DNA from: Anaerolineales bacterium
GTDB lineage: Bacteria; Chloroflexota; Anaerolineae; Anaerolineales; Villigracilaceae
NCBI GenBank assembly: GCA_028689195.1
Contig: JAQTWR010000207.1
Span: 1 to 5,721 of the forward strand
Length of the DNA stretch: 5,721 bases
Direction: 5' to 3'
The position numbers were made by a program, and so were the translations under genes. Positions 5,140-5,721 of the stretch are shown piece by piece; within the stretch, counting starts at the first letter, position 1, and each line of letters starts with the position of its first letter. The notes beneath the pieces were generated by a model that saw nothing but the letters and a program-made list of their open reading frames with translations, was not told the origin of the DNA and ran no database searches.

Positions 5140-5161
5140 CATGTTGTTAATGAGATAGGTC

Positions 5162-5167
5162 ATTATA
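5162..5167 (-). promoter_or_regulatory. Candidate -10 box (TATAAT) for the small protein-dus-DUF6391-holA run
   Basis: A perfect TATAAT reads on the minus strand, which would place the transcript start near 5155 and give a leader of about 30 nt before the TTG. No TTGACA-like box is found at 16-18 nt upstream, so the promoter is weak, activator-dependent or not real. Confidence 0.4.
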
Positions 5168-5231
5168 GCGCATTGTCGCTTCGACCCCGCAGGCGGATGG
5201 TAATGTTTAATCCGATGAATGACCATAAAGC

Positions 5232-5274
5232 CTCCATGCGTTTGGAGATTGACTGAAAGACGCGCGCGTCTTTC
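5232..5274. repeat. Two adjacent hairpins, one a perfect 20-nt palindrome
   Basis: ctcca (5232-5236) pairs with tggag (5243-5247) around a 6-nt loop. Then 5255-5274 is perfectly self-complementary (gaaagacgcg and its complement). A C-rich run, not a T-run, follows on the plus strand, so a standard terminator is not supported. The surrounding 5168-5285 holds no other recognised feature. Confidence 0.45.
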
Positions 5275-5285
5275 CCCCGTTTAGA

Positions 5286-5393
5286 TAAATTATTAACTTC
5301 CGTCATTGCGAAGAGAGGAGCGACGAAGCAATTCCCATTTTACGAATAAAAGATTGATTCGCTGCGCGCTAACAAAGGGAAGTTATGAACCCT
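5286..5393 (-). repeat. Hairpin repeat, family B, inverted copy with internal deletion (core 5294-5385)
   Basis: The reverse complement of 5294-5385 matches the family B core at 2211-2312 with four substitutions and one 10-nt gap: tcattgcgag, positions 2230-2239 of copy 1, is absent. The lost segment is nearly all of one arm of the outer stem, so this copy cannot form the full hairpin. The taaattat flank and the gaaccctaaag flank are also shared with copy 1. Confidence 0.75.
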
Positions 5394-5505
5394 AAAGGAC
5401 AAGGAATTTCAAAGTCGTTTTGCCGCGGATTTCGCTAATTTGCGCGAATTTTTAAATCCATCCGTGATAATCCGCGTAATTCGCGGCTGAATCTTTTGTT
5501 CCTTT
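5394..5505. repeat. Imperfect palindrome repeat, family C, copy 2
   Basis: gccgcgg at 5422 and cgcggc ending at 5487 bound a palindrome of 'atccgcg / gcgcgaattt' units like the block at 2346-2422. The outer arms aaaggacaaggaatttca (5394-5411) and tgaatcttttgttccttt (5488-5505) are also imperfect inverted repeats. It directly follows the family B copy, as in the first interval. Nothing is recognised in 5506-5568. Confidence 0.5.
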
Positions 5506-5568
5506 CGCTTTGAACGGCGCTGCTTTTCGCGCCTGTGCGACTTTGTAGTTTTATAGCAGATAACTTAT

Positions 5569-5721
5569 TACAGCGTAAATTAAGTCTTTTTGTTTTTTTT
5601 CTCTTGCCAATGTCATTCCGAGCGTAGCGAGGAATCTTTACGATAGTCTCAAAGACCCTTCGCTAACGCTCAGGGTGACAACTTGACGGGGATTTGAGAA
5701 GTTCCGATTGCTTTCTTTACG
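5569..5721. mobile_element. MITE-like element, family A, second copy cut by window end
   Basis: TA (5569-5570) is followed by CAGCGTAAATTAAGT (5571-5585) and then sequence that matches 1926-2062 almost base for base. There are five mismatches and no gaps over 152 nt, in the same orientation. The right terminal repeat is incomplete because the window ends after ctttctttacg. The near identity implies recent spread or conversion between copies. Confidence 0.7.

Noticed and set aside
4872..5150. Hydrophobic 92-aa frame on the plus strand that looks like a membrane protein
   Set aside because: The apparent Leu/Phe richness is the complement of Lys/Glu codons in the small lysine-rich gene.
5150..5290. 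Possible tRNA or riboswitch in the leader region
   Set aside because: No cloverleaf arms, no T-loop consensus and no known riboswitch core could be found.

Overview
The window holds six protein-coding genes and two gene-poor intervals (about 1894-2435 and 5127-5721) filled with short palindromic, non-coding repeats. The organism is most likely a member of the Chloroflexota (Anaerolineae-like). This rests on the style of the proteins, the medium GC content and intergenic repeats of the GTCATTsCGAGCG type, which I associate with such genomes. It is an inference, not a proof. Nothing here is plasmid- or phage-like.

Layout. Positions 1-493 (minus) carry the N-terminal part of a UbiA-family membrane prenyltransferase, cut by the window edge. 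It diverges across a 62-bp gap from tlyA (556-1374, plus), an S4 plus FtsJ-type rRNA 2'-O-methyltransferase. The tlyA reading frame ends inside a C/G-rich palindromic repeat (1333-1412). Next comes an MGMT-like alkyltransferase-like (ATL) protein (1504-1893, plus), in which the alkyl-accepting Cys is Trp and the usual arginine finger appears to be Leu. On the minus strand, read from the right, is a probable four-gene run: a 61-aa lysine-rich protein with a TTG start (5126-4941), a DusB-type tRNA-dihydrouridine synthase (4923-3934), a DUF6391-type membrane protein overlapping it by ATGA (3937-3452), and holA, the delta subunit of the DNA polymerase III clamp loader (3401-2436). The plus-strand and minus-strand groups converge on the first repeat-rich interval.

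Repeats. Three repeat families occur in both gene-poor intervals. Family A is a MITE-like element of about 154 bp with 15-bp terminal inverted repeats and flanking TA dinucleotides. One copy is complete (1912-2065) and one is cut by the window end (5571-5721). Family B is a hairpin element, complete at 2211-2312 and inverted with a 10-nt deletion at 5294-5385. Family C is an imperfect palindrome rich in 'atccgcg/cgcggat' units (about 2315-2436 and 5394-5505). Their order is A-(D)-B-C in the first interval and B(inverted)-C-A in the second, where D is a further unique palindromic block.

Functionally the genes are housekeeping and informational: rRNA methylation, tRNA dihydrouridylation, replication clamp loading, alkyl-lesion recognition and envelope lipid synthesis. 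I see no defence system, CRISPR array, tRNA or rRNA. The points most worth a second look are the MITE-like element, the ATL substitution, the repeat-encoded TlyA tail and the matched TAAAAT-N6-ATG signals of the divergent ubiA-like/tlyA pair.
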